A stretch of 16,103 bases of DNA from Cyclostephanos tholiformis (Eukaryota; Bacillariophyta; Thalassiosirophyceae; Thalassiosirales; Thalassiosiraceae): NCBI GenBank assembly GCA_036939975.1, contig JALLPB010001179.1, forward strand, positions 1 through 16,103. Reading direction: 5' to 3'. Below, piece after piece: positions 8,583-16,103 of this stretch. The notes beneath the pieces are model-generated. The model was given only the letters and a program-made list of their open reading frames with translations. It did no database searches and was not told where the DNA came from. Both the position numbers and the translations under genes were made by a program. Within the stretch, counting starts at the first letter, position 1, and every line of letters begins with the position of its first letter.

Positions 8583-9423
8583 ACACTCAGTTGATCTCAG
8601 AGAGACTATATCACAGTGCACAGTGGTTGAAAGGCCATGAACGGTGACCTCAAGTAGAGGGATGTAGTTGAGAATAAATTTCCAACTGCAACCTATGAAT
8701 GCTAATACTCCGCTAATCTCCCCAGTGGTGTGACACACTCATCTAGACTGAGAAATAGTCAGAAAGGTTTTTTAAGAATTTTCCTTCCACCGAACCAAAA
8801 GGAGAACTAAGTTATTACTAGACATTTATCTTAGTGGGCAAGAGTGCAGTGCCCATCACCTCTGTGTATACTTAGTCTGGACAGTCTACCATGTGATTGG
8901 TCTGCATATCAACCATACCGTACTGTAGAGTAAGATGGGTTGGCTAACAATGGACCACAAATACCAAATACGGTAATAATAATAGTTACTTTAATTACTA
9001 GGTCCTATCATCTATTGGCCATAGTTAGTGGGACTCCTAGATGTTCTGACACTTCCAAAGTGTACTGACATCTGGTGTTACAACAGGAACGCCCATGAGG
9101 GGTCAACCCTTGCTTAAGCATTCAGGAGTCGATTCATGACTTTTAGATCATCACTTTTTTCACTTAAACACCTGTTTTCTGTAAAACTACCTACTAATTG
9201 CTGTAGCTCTTCAACAGAGACAGTGCACGAGATGCTCTCCAATCAACAGTGGCAATGGCCGCTGTGATGATATGATGACAATGAGGAGTGAGATTATGAA
9301 GTTTGGGAACTATGATGATATTGATGTCATCCGACTATGTAGGTGGTGATGGAAAAGGAGAGAGTCAAAGTTAAAGTGGGGCGGAGCTGATGAGGAGGGA
9401 CAGAGAATATGATATGATCAGGA
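8583..9423. other. Non-coding tail downstream of gypsy pol, possible 3' LTR
   Basis: No gene is seen. This is where the 3' LTR of the element should lie. One possible LTR runs from TGTGACA (8729-8735) to TGTTACA (9076-9082), whose ends are near-inverted (6 of 7), giving 354 bp. However, no polypurine tract sits just before 8729, and the 5' LTR is absent, so this cannot be confirmed. A 13-bp direct repeat (TCTCAGAGAGACT) occurs at 8536-8548 and 8595-8607, spanning the end of pol. Confidence 0.35.
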
Positions 9424-9791
9424 ATGGCATCCACCTCCAATGTCATCATTTCAGGTGTCATTGATGATGACACAGTGCTATCCAAGGAATACAATGAATA
9501 TGAAGATGAGGAGGACAAGGGGAGGGGAGGGATGATTATGACGATGATGGGGAGTATAAATTCTGGAGGGGATATAAAAATATTTTTGAAGAGGACAACT
9601 TCACCGGTGATGATTTCAAGTTGGAAGGATTAGACAAGGAAGTGGAGTTGCTTTTCCTGGAAGTATCATGCTCAATTATTGGGCAGGAATATTCCCCCCT
9701 CATTGTCCGATTGGACATGGTGATGCTTTGGAAGTTGATGCATTTTAAGGAGCAGATGGGTATGGTGATGCAAAGGCCGGGGGGAAAGTAA
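9424..9791 (+). pseudogene. Acidic coding remnant of unknown family
   Basis: From the ATG at 9424 one frame reads an Asp/Glu-rich sequence (VIDDDTVLSKEYNEYEDEED). Around 9520, in a G-rich tract, a second frame takes over (open 9504-9791) and continues in the same style (YKFWRGYKNIFEEDNF, then LEVSCSIIGQEYSPLIVRLD) to the TAA at 9789-9791. The continuity of composition and protein-like character across the junction suggests one coding sequence with a single frameshift. I do not recognise the family. Being downstream of a retrotransposon, it could be transposon debris or an unrelated host gene fragment. Confidence 0.35.
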
Positions 9792-9860
9792 CAAGTAGGT
9801 ACTCAAATTGAGAGTTTGGGCTAACAAGCAGATGCACTGACAGCTAGATTGCGCAGTACG

Positions 9861-10171
9861 TCATCTTTGAGAAGAAGTGGAGTGGTGGAAGCATCTCATT
9901 CTGGTATGTTCCATAATGACATCACCAAACACCCAATGACGATGTTGTAAGCTCTCCACTCTGTACCTTAACCTTGATATTGGAAGTAATGTCCTTAAAA
10001 AGAGTGGCTGACAAGTCAGCAGAGTTACCACATGTGGCCATACCTGCTTGAGAATGATCTCGTACTGAATGTCAGCACCCACATCCTCCTCCTCAAATGA
10101 ATGAAGCAATGGCCGTACGGCTGAAATTCCACCGGCACTGAGAATGTGAATCAGGGCCCTCTTGGTAAAAA
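9861..10171 (-). pseudogene. Coding-like segment, unknown
   Basis: On the - strand a frame of about 103 codons is open from after a TAA near 10172-10174 to the TGA at 9861-9863. Its first part (KRALIHILSAGGISAV, then an acidic EEEDVG stretch) looks like real protein and is preceded by TTTTTTACCAAG, a possible splice acceptor. It contains an internal GTATGG...TGTCAG stretch of 36 bases that could be a tiny intron, but reading through it keeps the frame. The last third is less convincing. No family is recognised; it may be one exon of a decayed gene. Confidence 0.25.
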
Positions 10172-10243
10172 ATTAAATTGGACACCAACAAGTATATAGC
10201 GTCATCCAAATTTTTATGTCAATTTCAGAAATTTTGACACCCT

Positions 10244-10644
10244 CTAATTTTGCCCTGATTGAAATGATACATCCATTTTGCCAAAACTGGACATCGACAT
10301 GTCAACTGGTTTCCCAATTGGATACAATGTTGACTTGCTGATTGGATTTTGTGTTAGCTTCTGAGTTTGGAGACCACTGGTCATTTTTACTAGGTTCAAC
10401 ATTGGTGTAGCCTTGATTGTTGGTCGAGAAGTGGTGATACCTTGGGAAGTGTCCCCTCCAAAGCACTGTTGTCTACAGCCATGGAAAGTTGGCTTACTTC
10501 CTCCGGGGTTGGTGTGGCAGGAGTCGGCGCCAAAGTACTGTCGTCTACAGTGATGGAGGGACATGGCAAAGATTTGTCCATGCCCGTAGGATACAATATC
10601 TGAAAAATTTGATTGTTTTCATAATCAAACATCAAAGGCAACAT
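10244..10644 (-). pseudogene. Low-complexity coding-like segment with internal 72-bp repeat
   Basis: Two overlapping - strand frames (10396-10644 and 10244-10564) are open. The first encodes a Pro/Thr/Ser-rich sequence with two related stretches, VDDSTLAPTPATPTPEEV and VDNSALEGTLPKVS. The DNA shows the matching direct repeat: CCAAAGCACTGTTGTCTACAG at 10458 and a close copy at 10530, period 72. Neither frame has a recognisable domain. It may be a remnant of a repetitive linker from a transposon or host protein. Confidence 0.25.
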
Positions 10645-10856
10645 ATGCTAGTTGCTATCTGCAAGTTTGCAATTATAATGATTCTCAATTTCTAGCCTAG
10701 CTCCATATCGATTTTATCACAGTGGAAATGCAGGGTCATTTGCTTCAAAGTGGGGTATAAGTATTGATGAGTTTGAAGACCGGGCATATCTAGTAATTAC
10801 ATATTATTAAATTCATCGTTCCCTTCACAGCTTCCGCTTAATTTTCTTACCAAGAC
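10645..10856. other. Short AT-rich spacer, end of the repeat-rich compartment
   Basis: There is no gene. This AT-rich stretch is the 3' flank of the - strand gene that follows. An AT-rich patch at 10796-10816 could serve in 3' end formation, but no canonical AATAAA is seen on the relevant strand. Confidence 0.4.
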
Positions 10857-11960
10857 TTACACCTCAAATATCTCCAGCGACATGCCCTCATCTTTCTTAT
10901 TGCTGTCCCCCCCGATGCTGCCATCGGCTACCGAGACGGCCGCCGCGAGTCGAGCCGCCGCGTCTAACGCGCCCGACAGCACCACGGTCGGATCATCCTC
11001 CCCTCCCTGTGCTCCCAGCGCCGCCACAGCGTCGGCGTCGATGCTGTGATCGAAGGTGTCGGCACGCGCCGAGAAGGCGGCGGCGGCGGCGGCAGCATCC
11101 TCCACGGCACGGGATACGACGAGTAGGCGATGGTGGCGATCGTTGTCGCTGTCTTCAGTGTCCTCGTCATTTTGTTGTCCTCCCCGCGCACCGTCCACGT
11201 TCGTCGCCCCCCCACAACCGCCTCCTTCATCGCCCCCCCCGACACCCCCCCCGCGCGCGATCAAATTCAACACCTTGGCGCGATTCTCTCGACGGTACCT
11301 CATCCTCCTCCATATGTTCTTCCTCAACAGCCAGTCGTGTCCGTCCGTCCCCTTCACGTAAGTCTGATTGTACGAGAACGACGTCCCGTCCGGCAGTTCC
11401 GACCACCTGCGGTACGATCGCGTCATTTCAACTGCGGCCACGTCCATCTCGCCAAGGACGGCCTCGTCCGACCTGGGGGGAATCGAACAGTAAGTCCGAC
11501 GAGGACGTTTGCCCCCGCTCGACGCACCCGACGGTGCAATACCGTCGTTCGCGGGAGGATGTAACGTCGCCGTGGGGTGTGCCGAGGTCGCGGTGGCGAT
11601 CGTCGTTCCCCCCCCGTCGCCCCCCTCGGCCTTTCCGGCCATCGCGCCGGTTGCACGTCGGCGCCGAGGGGACGATTTCTCCTCCTCCTCCGTCGCCACC
11701 TGTCCGACCCCGCTCGCCGCATCGGCCTCCCTGATCGCCCTCCTAAGGACGGCGTGCTCCTTCAGGTTATTCCTATGGGCGATCATGATCCGTCTCATGA
11801 GTCGCTCCTCCTCGTCGACGCCGCCCTTCGTGAAGGTGCGACATGCGTACACGAGGTTCGATCCGGGAGACAATGCCAGCCACTTGCGGAAGGTGGGCGA
11901 TCGTTGGACGTGGTCCTCGTCGAAGTCGGGAGGACGTGGGCCTAGCCTGGGTCCCGCCAT
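10857..11960 (-). CDS. Basic protein with two diverged copies of a W/Y/R-rich domain
   Basis: This is a single-exon frame of 367 codons, from the ATG at 11958-11960 (context ATCATGG, with A at -3 and G at +4) to the TAA at 10857-10859. Residues 24-72 and 183-232 are diverged copies of one domain of about 50 residues. Each opens with an aromatic residue, R, R/K, W (FRKW and YRRW), then a Leu, a Gly, a Tyr, T[F/Y]xKG, and ends in a basic helix; in copy 2 this reads RKNIWRRMRYRRENR. The rest is low complexity: an acidic-then-basic EEEEKSSPRRRR (91-102), KRPRR (151-155), Gly-rich linkers, an acidic NDEDTEDSDND (264-274) and Ala runs (289-295). The basic patches would suit nuclear localisation and the domain could bind nucleic acid; both are inferences from composition. 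I cannot assign a named family. No signal peptide or membrane segment is present. The codon use is GC-rich like the next two genes, supporting a real host gene. Confidence 0.75.
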   Translation of the reverse strand: MAGPRLGPRPPDFDEDHVQRSPTFRKWLALSPGSNLVYACRTFTKGGVDEEERLMRRIMIAHRNNLKEHAVLRRAIREADAASGVGQVATEEEEKSSPRRRRATGAMAGKAEGGDGGGTTIATATSAHPTATLHPPANDGIAPSGASSGGKRPRRTYCSIPPRSDEAVLGEMDVAAVEMTRSYRRWSELPDGTSFSYNQTYVKGTDGHDWLLRKNIWRRMRYRRENRAKVLNLIARGGGVGGGDEGGGCGGATNVDGARGGQQNDEDTEDSDNDRHHRLLVVSRAVEDAAAAAAAFSARADTFDHSIDADAVAALGAQGGEDDPTVVLSGALDAAARLAAAVSVADGSIGGDSNKKDEGMSLEIFEV

Positions 11961-12073
11961 GATTTAAAGAACAAAAAATGGGCCTTATGCGATGACGGGG
12001 CGTGATGATGTCGGGTCACTGGAGTTTCAGAATGTGCGCATAACTGTGCGTTGGCTCTGTGATAATAATAATG

Positions 12074-12125
12074 CGGGGGGGAGGTGAGCGGGGGGGGGGG
12101 GGGGGAGGGGGGGGGGGGGGGGGGN
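12074..12125. repeat. G homopolymer tract ending in an unresolved base
   Basis: About 50 bases are almost entirely G, broken by a few A, T and C positions, and end in N at 12125. On the G-strand this could form quadruplexes. The N shows that the read or assembly could not resolve the tract, so its true length is uncertain. Confidence 0.9.
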
Positions 12126-12316
12126 ACCAGGGGACGCCCTTCATTTCCACCCTTGCCTGTTCACCGGATCCCTTATTCTTCAGAAGACAACATTCCATCC
12201 CTCCCCTATTATACCTAGGATGTCACATAAACTCCTACATCTAGGTAGAGCATCGTTCAAAATCATGCGCCCCACTTGGGTGTTGGGAAACAAAGACACA
12301 ATGGAAAACACTCACA

Positions 12317-12385
12317 TGACAATGAAGATGACAATGACGCCGACGAAGACGATGACGACGACGACGACGACGACGATGACGATAA
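12317..12385. repeat. GAC/GAT trinucleotide microsatellite
   Basis: This is an imperfect run of GAC, GAT and AAT triplets with an uninterrupted core of seven GAC units at 12354-12374. It is non-coding as far as can be seen and lies between two divergent genes. Confidence 0.85.
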
Positions 12386-12490
12386 TGGGCTCATTCCCCA
12401 CCTCTAGATACCTTATTCCCCTTTTGGGGGGACGCAGGAACCCTTCGCATAGAGTCGGTGAGGGACAGACGTGGGCATGGCTTTTCGACT

Positions 12491-12551
12491 GCAGGCCGAC
12501 CGGCAGCGCGTTGGCCGGGCAGGCCGACCGGCAGCGCAGGCCGGCCGGCCA
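12491..12551. repeat. 19-bp GC-rich direct repeat plus inverted repeat
   Basis: GCAGGCCGACCGGCAGCGC occurs exactly at 12491-12509 and 12519-12537 (period 28). The intervening GTTGGCCGG (12510-12518) is matched by its reverse complement CCGGCCAAC at 12543-12551. The block lies about 560-620 bp upstream of the DHHC start codon and could be a regulatory cluster or a simple local duplication. Confidence 0.85.
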
Positions 12552-13113
12552 ACCTCTCTTTCTTTTTTTATTGGCTCTCTTCCAGTAAGAGTCCCGTTCC
12601 TTTTCGTAATTGTATGGTCCTTTCTCGTAGCAAGAAAAAATGGATTTCGTCATTGCGACATGTGTCCAATGTGTGAGTGATAAATGACGGTTGCATCCCC
12701 CGCCGCAGCCCCCCCGCCCCCTCCTCACTACTTCCTCTTGGCCCCAACAAAAATATTATTCTCCAATAAGGTTACTACCACTACCACATCATCCATCGTG
12801 TGTATCGGAGAGCGTTCCTCCACCCTCCCAGGCAGATAGGATAGAGCCAAAAGGAAGGGCGAAAAAGAAGTGCGCAGACAATAGCAACCGTTCCTATCAT
12901 CGCGCTTGGAACAAGAGGGATAAACTAGTCATGGACCGGAATTCATCACAATGAAAAATAGCAAGAAGGAAATTTAATTAGTAAAAGGAAACCCAGATAA
13001 CCATCTTTTGGTCGACCCGGAGCAGCACATCGAACTGACTCTCCGACTGGCCGACTGTTCCGATCGACGCACGATAGTCGTTTAGACAAGGTCGAAAAGG
13101 AAAATTTGCCGTC

Positions 13114-14410
13114 ATGGTCTCGATGAGCAAGAAGGACACGGGAACGAGCTCGTCCGCCTCAACCTCCGGGGGGGGGGATCGACCCCTATTACGAACGTGC
13201 CTCGACGCACTGTGCGGGTGCCAAATAGACCAATCGGAATACCTCGAGGTCGACACCCGCCAGACGGCCAGGGACAAGTGGGGGGGGGGAATCCCCCGCA
13301 TACGTTCCCCCGGCGAATATTACATCGACACATACAACGACGAGCCGTGGACCTACTCCTTCGGCACCGGCGAGGAGAACGGGATATGGATGAACTCCGG
13401 CGATCAGGCTGGATCGATCATGGCCACCTTAGTTTGGTTGCTCATGACCTACTCGGCCGTCACCGTCACCCTCCTTACCATTACCAAGGGATTCCCCCCC
13501 GTCCTCGGGATGATATACACCCTCCTTTGCGCTATGGCGCTAGCGTGCCACGCCAAGACGTCGTTGACGGATCCGGGCTCCGTCCCGAGGGCTGCGGTGC
13601 CGATGGAGGAACAACGGAGGGAGAATCCAAGTCACAGCATGTGCGGTCAGTGCCAGACGTACAAGCCGCCCATGAGCCATCACTGTCGCATATGCAATAG
13701 ATGCGTGAGCAGGATGGACCATCACTGTCCGTGGTGAGTGTGCCATTTTTCGTTTTCGTTTCGTGTGCCGTCGATCGGTCGGTCGGTCGGTCGGTCGGTA
13801 CGGGGATGTGCACGAGAGGAGGCGTTGAACTAATTCAATTTTTTTCATTCTCGCTTCGATCATTTCGTGACATCTGCGTGCGGTCCTTTTTGTTGGCGGG
13901 GATGGGGGTTGATATAGGATGAACAATTGCGTCGGCGCGGCGAATCTGAAACATTTCATCCTATTCTTAATATACACCTGGACCTGCGCGGCGTACTCCC
14001 TAACCCTGTTCGGTTGGAATTACTTCTTCTGCGCCAACGAGGGCTGCACGTTCCACGTGGTGGTGATCCACCTCGTACGCGCCATGACATTCCTCTGCGT
14101 CGGCGCCTTCCTCTTCACGTCGTCGATGCTCATGAACGTAACCTACGGCCTGATCACCGGCATCGGCACGATTGACAGACTTAAGAAGAAGGCGACGAAC
14201 ACCATGGGCCAGAGCGACGAGGAGCCCATAGAGCTCAAGGACGTATTTGGGATTGCGGGTATCCTGACGTGGCCGTTCCCCGTGGACCCGATTTTTGACG
14301 ATTACGATCGCGTCATGGGGTACAGTACCCCGCAGCGGCTGTTGAGGGAGCAGCAATTCACGGAACAGGCGGCGTTGAACGGGGGGCAGGGGCAGCAGGG
14401 AATAGTATGA
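13114..14410 (+). CDS. DHHC-type protein S-acyltransferase (palmitoyltransferase)
   Basis: The coding sequence joins 13114-13733 and 13918-14410, giving 370 residues. Such enzymes transfer palmitate from acyl-CoA to cysteines of membrane proteins by way of an acylated Cys of the DHHC motif. The layout is standard: a soluble N-terminus, two membrane helices (about 103-123 and 128-146), a DPG motif (153-155), a Cys-rich domain (C177, C180, H190, C191, C194, C197, H203/H204, C205, C211) with D202-H203-H204-C205 followed by PW, then helices at about 219-243 and 253-287. After the last helix GTID (290-293) occupies the place of the usual TTxE motif, with Asp for Glu. The intron falls inside the Trp codon of DHHCPW and restores CPWMNNCVG exactly, which strongly supports the gene model. 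The start at 13114 has GTCATGG context; a second Met four codons in is an alternative. G runs at 13168 and 13281 encode Gly. Membrane compartment unknown (Golgi, ER or plasma membrane are usual). Confidence 0.95.
13734..13917 (+). other. Spliceosomal intron in the DHHC gene
   Basis: A 184-bp GT-AG intron in phase 2. The donor is TG|GTGAGT and the acceptor is TTGATATAG|G. Without splicing the frame meets TGA at 13735-13737, directly after the active-site motif. The intron carries a TCGG tandem repeat. Confidence 0.9.
13775..13798. repeat. TCGG tetranucleotide repeat in an intron
   Basis: Six perfect TCGG units lie inside the DHHC intron, about 40 bases after the donor site. Copy number is likely to vary between alleles. 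Confidence 0.95.
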
Positions 14411-15017
14411 GATTGGAGGCAGGAGGGGGGGAGGTGGAGTGGGTGACCATATGAGGGGAATAGAACGAGTCTCATCCCGTGTAGGGGGTGGAAAGAAAGA
14501 TGAGATTTTGCATTGAACAAGAATTTTGCAAATTATTCTCTGTGTTTAGAGAGGGGCCGATTTCTCCCTTCAGTACGGGGGGTGGTACTCTTGTTGTCTG
14601 ACGACATCAAGTAATTATTTCGGGGCACTCGTCAATGTTTGTTTAGCGGCGTCCCATTTGTGTTACGTAGCCGTATTTGGTTGTATGTTGGAGTCCTCAA
14701 ACTTGCTAGATAATAGCATAACACTTCAGAATAGTGTATTGCATTATGTCAGGCACTCGTTTAAACGTAGCCTCGTTTTCGTTTCGGCAACCTGTCGCGA
14801 GACCTACACTTTGGTCTTTGTAGGAGTGCCGTGGTTGTAAAAAGCACGCATGTCCTCGGATAGCAAGGCACCGGAAATCTCTTGTCGTTGTGTATGTTTG
14901 TGGAATTAAACTTACCTAGTAAAAGCAAGGCTCTACGAGAGAATTTGTCCCATTATTAACAGAGGAGGAAGACGCAGCATTTGTTGTTCTCCCCAACTGC
15001 ATTCCTTCGATGACCGT
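14411..15017. other. Convergent intergenic region
   Basis: These 607 bases lie between the stop codons of the DHHC gene (+) and the FAHD1-like gene (-), so they hold both 3' ends. No AATAAA is visible on either strand in the expected places. The open frame 14658-14840 has no recognisable features. No repeat or mobile element is seen. Confidence 0.5.
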
Positions 15018-15872
15018 TTACTCGAGTTCTCCCACCACGAATTGACACGGCATCAAGTCTCCGCACGTAATCGTAACGCTATCCCCGACTAACAAATGTG
15101 AAACCCCGTCCGGAGTACCGGTCAAAATCAGATCGCCCCGACGCAATGCGAAGAATTGCGACAGATTGCTCACGATTTCCGGCACGGAGCGTATCATGTT
15201 CCCCAACGTCGATCGTTGTCGTATCGCATCGTTGACCGATAACTCGATCGCGGTATCATCCGACAGCACGACGTCGCCCTTCGGCACTATGGGGGACATC
15301 GGACAGCTATGGTCGAATCCCTTCGCCGTGTCCCAAGGCCTACGACAACGCTTCGCCTCGTCCTGCAAGTCCCTCCGAGTTAGGTCGCATCCCACGGCGT
15401 AACCGTACACGTGATCCAATGCGTCATCGACTGACACGCGCAGACCGCCGTCCGCGCCGATCGCGATTATCAATTCGCCCTCGTAATGCAGCGACGACGA
15501 CATGGGAGGATATGGCACAACGACGGCGGCGCCGTCGTTCCTATTCGTGTTCGTATTCGCATTCGTATTCGTATTCGTCGGGTCGCAGACCACGACGGCA
15601 TCGGCGGGTTTTTGGAAGAAGAAGGGCGGTTCGATATCTGGATTGCCCCCCATCTCCAACGCGTGTTCGCGATAGTTGCGTCCCACGCAGTACACGCGCC
15701 GTATCGGAAACTCGAGGTCGCTCCTCGTCCACGACCCCCCCCCAGCGTCGGCGCTATCGCTGCCGCCTTCGACGGGACCTGCGGCGGCACCGACGCCGGA
15801 CCAGGAGCTACGTACGAATATCGGGACGGTCGGGCGAGATACGCTGAACAGTGATTTGATCATCCCGACCAT
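15018..15872 (-). CDS. FAHD1-like fumarylacetoacetate hydrolase family protein
   Basis: This is a single exon of 284 codons, from the ATG at 15870-15872 to the TAA at 15018-15020. FAHD1-type enzymes are Mg/Mn-dependent and act on small oxo-acids (acylpyruvate hydrolysis, oxaloacetate decarboxylation), in mitochondria in animals. Motifs in order: [16 protein letters not shown] (60-75, with H70 in the place of the catalytic His), [10 protein letters not shown] (84-93), [11 protein letters not shown] (129-139, metal ligands E131 and E133), CDLTRRDLQ (162-170, metal ligand D163), [15 protein letters not shown] (181-195, K184) and [10 protein letters not shown] (248-257). The fold is complete. Relative to the roughly 220 residues usual for FAHD1 there is an N-terminal extension of about 50 residues whose start ([24 protein letters not shown] has basic and hydroxylated residues, no acids) could be an organelle-targeting peptide. 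An Asn/Thr tract at 99-112 lies in the loop before the metal site. A second Met at residue 4 is an alternative start with a better context. Exact substrate cannot be read from sequence. Confidence 0.93.
   Translation of the reverse strand: MVGMIKSLFSVSRPTVPIFVRSSWSGVGAAAGPVEGGSDSADAGGGSWTRSDLEFPIRRVYCVGRNYREHALEMGGNPDIEPPFFFQKPADAVVVCDPTNTNTNANTNTNRNDGAAVVVPYPPMSSSLHYEGELIIAIGADGGLRVSVDDALDHVYGYAVGCDLTRRDLQDEAKRCRRPWDTAKGFDHSCPMSPIVPKGDVVLSDDTAIELSVNDAIRQRSTLGNMIRSVPEIVSNLSQFFALRRGDLILTGTPDGVSHLLVGDSVTITCGDLMPCQFVVGELE
15536..15580. repeat. Coding hexanucleotide repeat (ATTCGT type)
   Basis: This is a tandem run of ATTCGT, with variants GTTCGT and ATTCGC, on the + strand inside the FAHD1-like gene. 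On the coding strand it is read as alternating Asn and Thr codons with one Ala and one Arg (about residues 99-112). The six-base unit keeps the frame whatever the copy number. Confidence 0.9.
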
Positions 15873-16103
15873 TCATCACGTTGTCAAAAGGAGGTTTAGT
15901 CCACGCTCTTATTGTTCAAAAATTACTTCTGTCATCAAGAGTACCATAGGTGATAAGTAGCGCTTTACGATACTACTCCAGAACTTCTATTTTTTACTCT
16001 ACATACATCTCCGGGGTTTAGCCAAAACGTAGGAGCTCCTACAGTAATTGAGCCTGAGGGAAAGGGGGCCAGCCCCCCCAACTCCCCTCCTCCTCGCGCC
16101 ATC
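15873..16103. promoter_or_regulatory. 5' flank of the FAHD1-like gene
   Basis: This stretch should contain the - strand promoter of the FAHD1-like gene; no TATA-like element can be placed with confidence. It holds a perfect 14-bp palindrome, GTAGGAGCTCCTAC, at 16029-16042 and a G/C-run foldback near 16061-16079. A 46-codon - strand frame from 16102 is open, but it has no recognisable content. Confidence 0.4.

Larger units (their letters stand above)
11961..13113. promoter_or_regulatory. Divergent intergenic region between two host genes
   Basis: This 1.15-kb spacer separates the start codons of the - strand double-domain gene and the + strand DHHC gene, so it should hold both promoters. No convincing TATA or initiator element can be picked out by eye. 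It contains a G homopolymer tract with an unresolved base (12074-12125), a GAC-type microsatellite (12317-12385), a 19-bp direct repeat (12491-12537) and a C-rich patch around 12700-12722. Open frames in it (for example 12312-12728 on the - strand and 12691-12954 on the + strand) are composition artefacts with no domain. Confidence 0.5.

Noticed and set aside
8729..9082. A 354-bp 3' LTR bounded by TGTGACA and TGTTACA
   Set aside because: The inverted ends match only 6 of 7, there is no polypurine tract directly before it, and there is no 5' LTR in the window to compare with, so it is kept only as a possibility in the region note.
11009..11967. Several long + strand open frames (up to 241 codons) opposite the double-domain gene
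   Set aside because: They are Arg/Pro/Ser-rich antisense shadows of a GC-rich coding region with no domain content; the - strand frame has the internal domain repeat and a good start context.
12312..12728. A 138-codon - strand frame with a Val/Ile-rich end, resembling a membrane segment
   Set aside because: The hydrophobic tail is simply the GAC microsatellite read in antisense (Val and Ile codons); the rest has no domain.
15419..15854. Arg/Ser-rich + strand frames opposite the FAHD1-like gene
   Set aside because: They are antisense shadows; the - strand frame contains the full set of FAH-family motifs.

Overview
The window looks like eukaryotic nuclear DNA, most probably from a microalga and, within that, most likely a centric-diatom-type stramenopile. 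That is an inference. It rests on a 184-base spliceosomal GT-AG intron inside a DHHC gene, on Harbinger-type and Ty3/gypsy-type elements whose protein wording matches what I know from diatom genomes, and on compact GC-rich genes with abundant G/C homopolymers. No bacterial signals (operons, Shine-Dalgarno sites) are seen.

The window has two compartments. Positions 1 to about 10,700 are AT-rich, repeat-rich DNA with no intact gene. In order they hold: a gene-free stretch with a perfect 23-bp foldback hairpin (696-756); a decayed Cys-rich transposon-type ORF (1734-2173); a satellite-like block of roughly 150-bp units (2763-3100) next to GGTACTA repeats; a decayed PIF/Harbinger element with two convergent genes (a + strand accessory gene 4355-5593 and a - strand DDE transposase 5590-6837) flanked by palindromic CTAA-word sequence; a 5'-truncated Ty3/gypsy retrotransposon (6950-8582, end of RNase H plus integrase); and unrecognised coding-like debris (9424-10644). 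The transposase and integrase both have lesions beyond frameshifts: each appears to lack one catalytic acidic residue (Asp to Asn in the transposase, Glu to Lys in the integrase).

Positions 10,857-15,872 form a GC-rich gene island with three apparently intact host genes. The first, on the - strand, is an unfamiliar 367-residue protein carrying two copies of a Trp/Tyr/Arg-rich basic domain. The second, on the + strand, is a two-exon DHHC protein S-acyltransferase of 370 residues. The third, on the - strand, is a FAHD1-like fumarylacetoacetate-hydrolase-family enzyme of 284 residues with a hexanucleotide repeat translated into an Asn/Thr tract. The first two are divergent across a 1.15-kb spacer that contains a G homopolymer and an unresolved base; the last two are convergent. 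There is no evidence that the three host genes form one pathway.

The most notable item is the double-domain basic protein at 10857-11960. I found no clearly new multigene system.
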